From NCBI GenBank assembly GCA_964442325.1, contig CAYTYX010000023.1, positions 1 through 6,521 of the forward strand: 6,521 bases of DNA, read 5' to 3'. The DNA is from CAYTYX01 sp964442325 (lineage in GTDB: Bacteria > Patescibacteriota > Saccharimonadia > Saccharimonadales > UBA10212). The position numbers and the translations under genes are program-made. Below the pieces are notes generated by a model. The model ran no database searches. It saw nothing but the letters and a program-made list of their open reading frames with translations, and was not told the origin of the DNA. Position 1 is the stretch's first letter, and every line of letters begins with the position of its first letter. This document shows positions 5,716 to 6,521 of this stretch, one piece after another.

Positions 5716-5730
5716 TCAATTCAAACCGGC

Positions 5731-5736
5731 TATAAT
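5731..5736 (+). promoter_or_regulatory. Exact TATAAT -10 box for glyS, predicting a leaderless mRNA
   Basis: A perfect TATAAT sits in the 29-base gap between the pyrD-like gene and glyS and ends 8 bases before ATG 5745, so transcription should start at or within a base or two of the start codon. AGGA (5741-5744) touches the ATG and is too near for a normal Shine-Dalgarno. No good -35 hexamer is visible. The box overlaps one arm of an inverted repeat, ATAGCC (5707-5712) and GGCTAT (5728-5733). Confidence 0.5.
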
Positions 5737-5744
5737 TTCTAGGA

Positions 5745-6521
5745 ATGAGCAAACCAAAATTGGAAGACATTGTCAGTTTAGCCAAGCGGCGCGGCTTTAT
5801 ATTTCCGTCTAGCGAAATCTACGGCGGCCTATCCGGCGTTTACGACTACGGCCCGCTGGGTGTTATGCTCAAACACAATATCGAGAACCTGTGGTGGAGC
5901 AGTTTTGTCACTGGCTGGGACGATATGTACCCAATGGACGCCGCTATTTTGATGAACCCCAGCGTCTGGAAGGCCAGCGGTCACGTCGATACTTTTGCCG
6001 ACCCAATGGAAGACGGCACAAAGTTCAACACGATGTTTAAAACTTCCGTTGGGGCAGGTAAAGAAACTTCCACCAGCTACCTGCGGCCCGAAACCGCGCA
6101 GGGGATGTTTGTTAACTTCAAAAATATTTTAGACACTTTTAGCCCAAATTTGCCGTTTGGCCTAGCTCAAATTGGCAAAGGCTTCCGTAACGAAATTTCT
6201 CCGCGCGACTGGCTGTTCCGCTTGCGCGAGTTCGAGATGATGGAAATCGAATATTTTGTAGCGCCCGCCGATTGGGAAAAGGCGTTTGAGCAGTGGCGAG
6301 TCGGTATGCAAACTTTCTTTGCTAAGCTTGGGCTAAAAGATGTGTCAGAGCTGGATGTGCCACCAGCCGACCGCGCCCATTACAGCAAGCGCACCATAGA
6401 TTTTGAATACGACTTTCCGTTTGGCAAAAAAGAGCTGGCCGGTCTGGCGTATCGCACAGACTTCGATCTAGCCAGCCACCAAAAGGCGTCCTGCTTAAGT
6501 TTTGAGTACGTTCCTAAAGAC
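5745..6521 (+). CDS. glyS: Glycyl-tRNA synthetase, class II homodimer type (5' part, runs off the window)
   Basis: GlyRS attaches glycine to its tRNA. The first 259 codons are present and open to the window edge; by comparison with a family length near 430-510, the last third or more, including the anticodon-binding domain, lies outside. The start agrees with bacterial homologues: a LEDIVSLAKRRGFIFPSSEI opening (6-25), YGPLG (35-39), SGHVDTFADP (78-87), RPETAQGMF (114-122), the class II motif 2 region FRNEISPR (148-155) with RLREFEMMEIE (159-169), and AHYSKRTIDFEYDFPFG (211-227) with the RTDFDLASH glycine-recognition segment (237-245). After FADP the protein passes directly through MEDGTK to FNTMF (94-98), so the insertion of tens of residues that many homologues carry there (zinc-binding in some) is absent. 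This is the one-gene type, not the two-subunit glyQ/glyS type. The gene has its own -10 box. Confidence 0.95.
   Translation, partial: MSKPKLEDIVSLAKRRGFIFPSSEIYGGLSGVYDYGPLGVMLKHNIENLWWSSFVTGWDDMYPMDAAILMNPSVWKASGHVDTFADPMEDGTKFNTMFKTSVGAGKETSTSYLRPETAQGMFVNFKNILDTFSPNLPFGLAQIGKGFRNEISPRDWLFRLREFEMMEIEYFVAPADWEKAFEQWRVGMQTFFAKLGLKDVSELDVPPADRAHYSKRTIDFEYDFPFGKKELAGLAYRTDFDLASHQKASCLSFEYVPKD

Noticed and set aside
1..6521. tRNA or other RNA genes, CRISPR arrays, insertion sequences or long repeats
   Set aside because: Genes fill the window with gaps of at most about 35 bases, and I saw no repeated units, transposase motifs, cloverleaf or riboswitch-like structure.

Overview
The window reads as a piece of a compact bacterial genome, all genes on the plus strand, with gaps of at most about 35 bases and frequent stop/start overlaps (TAATG at 1311-1315 and 3678-3682, ATGA at 4054-4057). 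Short proteins, a stripped-down RecO and GlyRS, and the flavour of the XseA and receiver sequences suggest a Candidate Phyla Radiation (Patescibacteria) genome, most likely Saccharibacteria (TM7). This is a judgement from sequence style, not a database match. The visible genes use TAA (7) or TGA (2) as stops, so UGA is not recoded here.

Layout. 5-1120 is xseA (exonuclease VII large subunit), interrupted by one in-frame amber codon at 152-154. It is followed by overlapping xseB and a membrane-anchored small methyltransferase resembling the FAM173 lysine-methyltransferase family. A possible terminator lies at the 3' end of that gene, with a possible promoter just after it. Next come an unrecognised 120-residue membrane protein (1818-2180) and an anchored extracytoplasmic protein with a PsbP-like look (2214-2912). 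A second translationally coupled unit (2943-4746) holds a histidine-kinase-like protein that has lost its phospho-accepting histidine and ATP-binding motifs, a stand-alone receiver protein with an intact phosphorylation site, and recO. The last part carries a dihydroorotate-dehydrogenase-family gene with its own -10 box and the only strong Shine-Dalgarno in the window (4774-5715), and the first 259 codons of a class II homodimer-type glycyl-tRNA synthetase running off the end.

How they fit together. xseA/xseB encode the two exonuclease VII subunits, and recO is a recombination-repair gene, so the window has a DNA-repair flavour with a regulatory pair coupled to recO. pyrD-like and glyS are separate housekeeping units. 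I found no mobile element, CRISPR array, RNA gene or clearly new defence-type system. The observations most worth following are the amber codon in an otherwise intact xseA, the degenerate kinase paired with an intact receiver, the clean loss of an insertion in GlyRS, and exact TATAAT boxes so close to start codons that leaderless mRNAs are expected.
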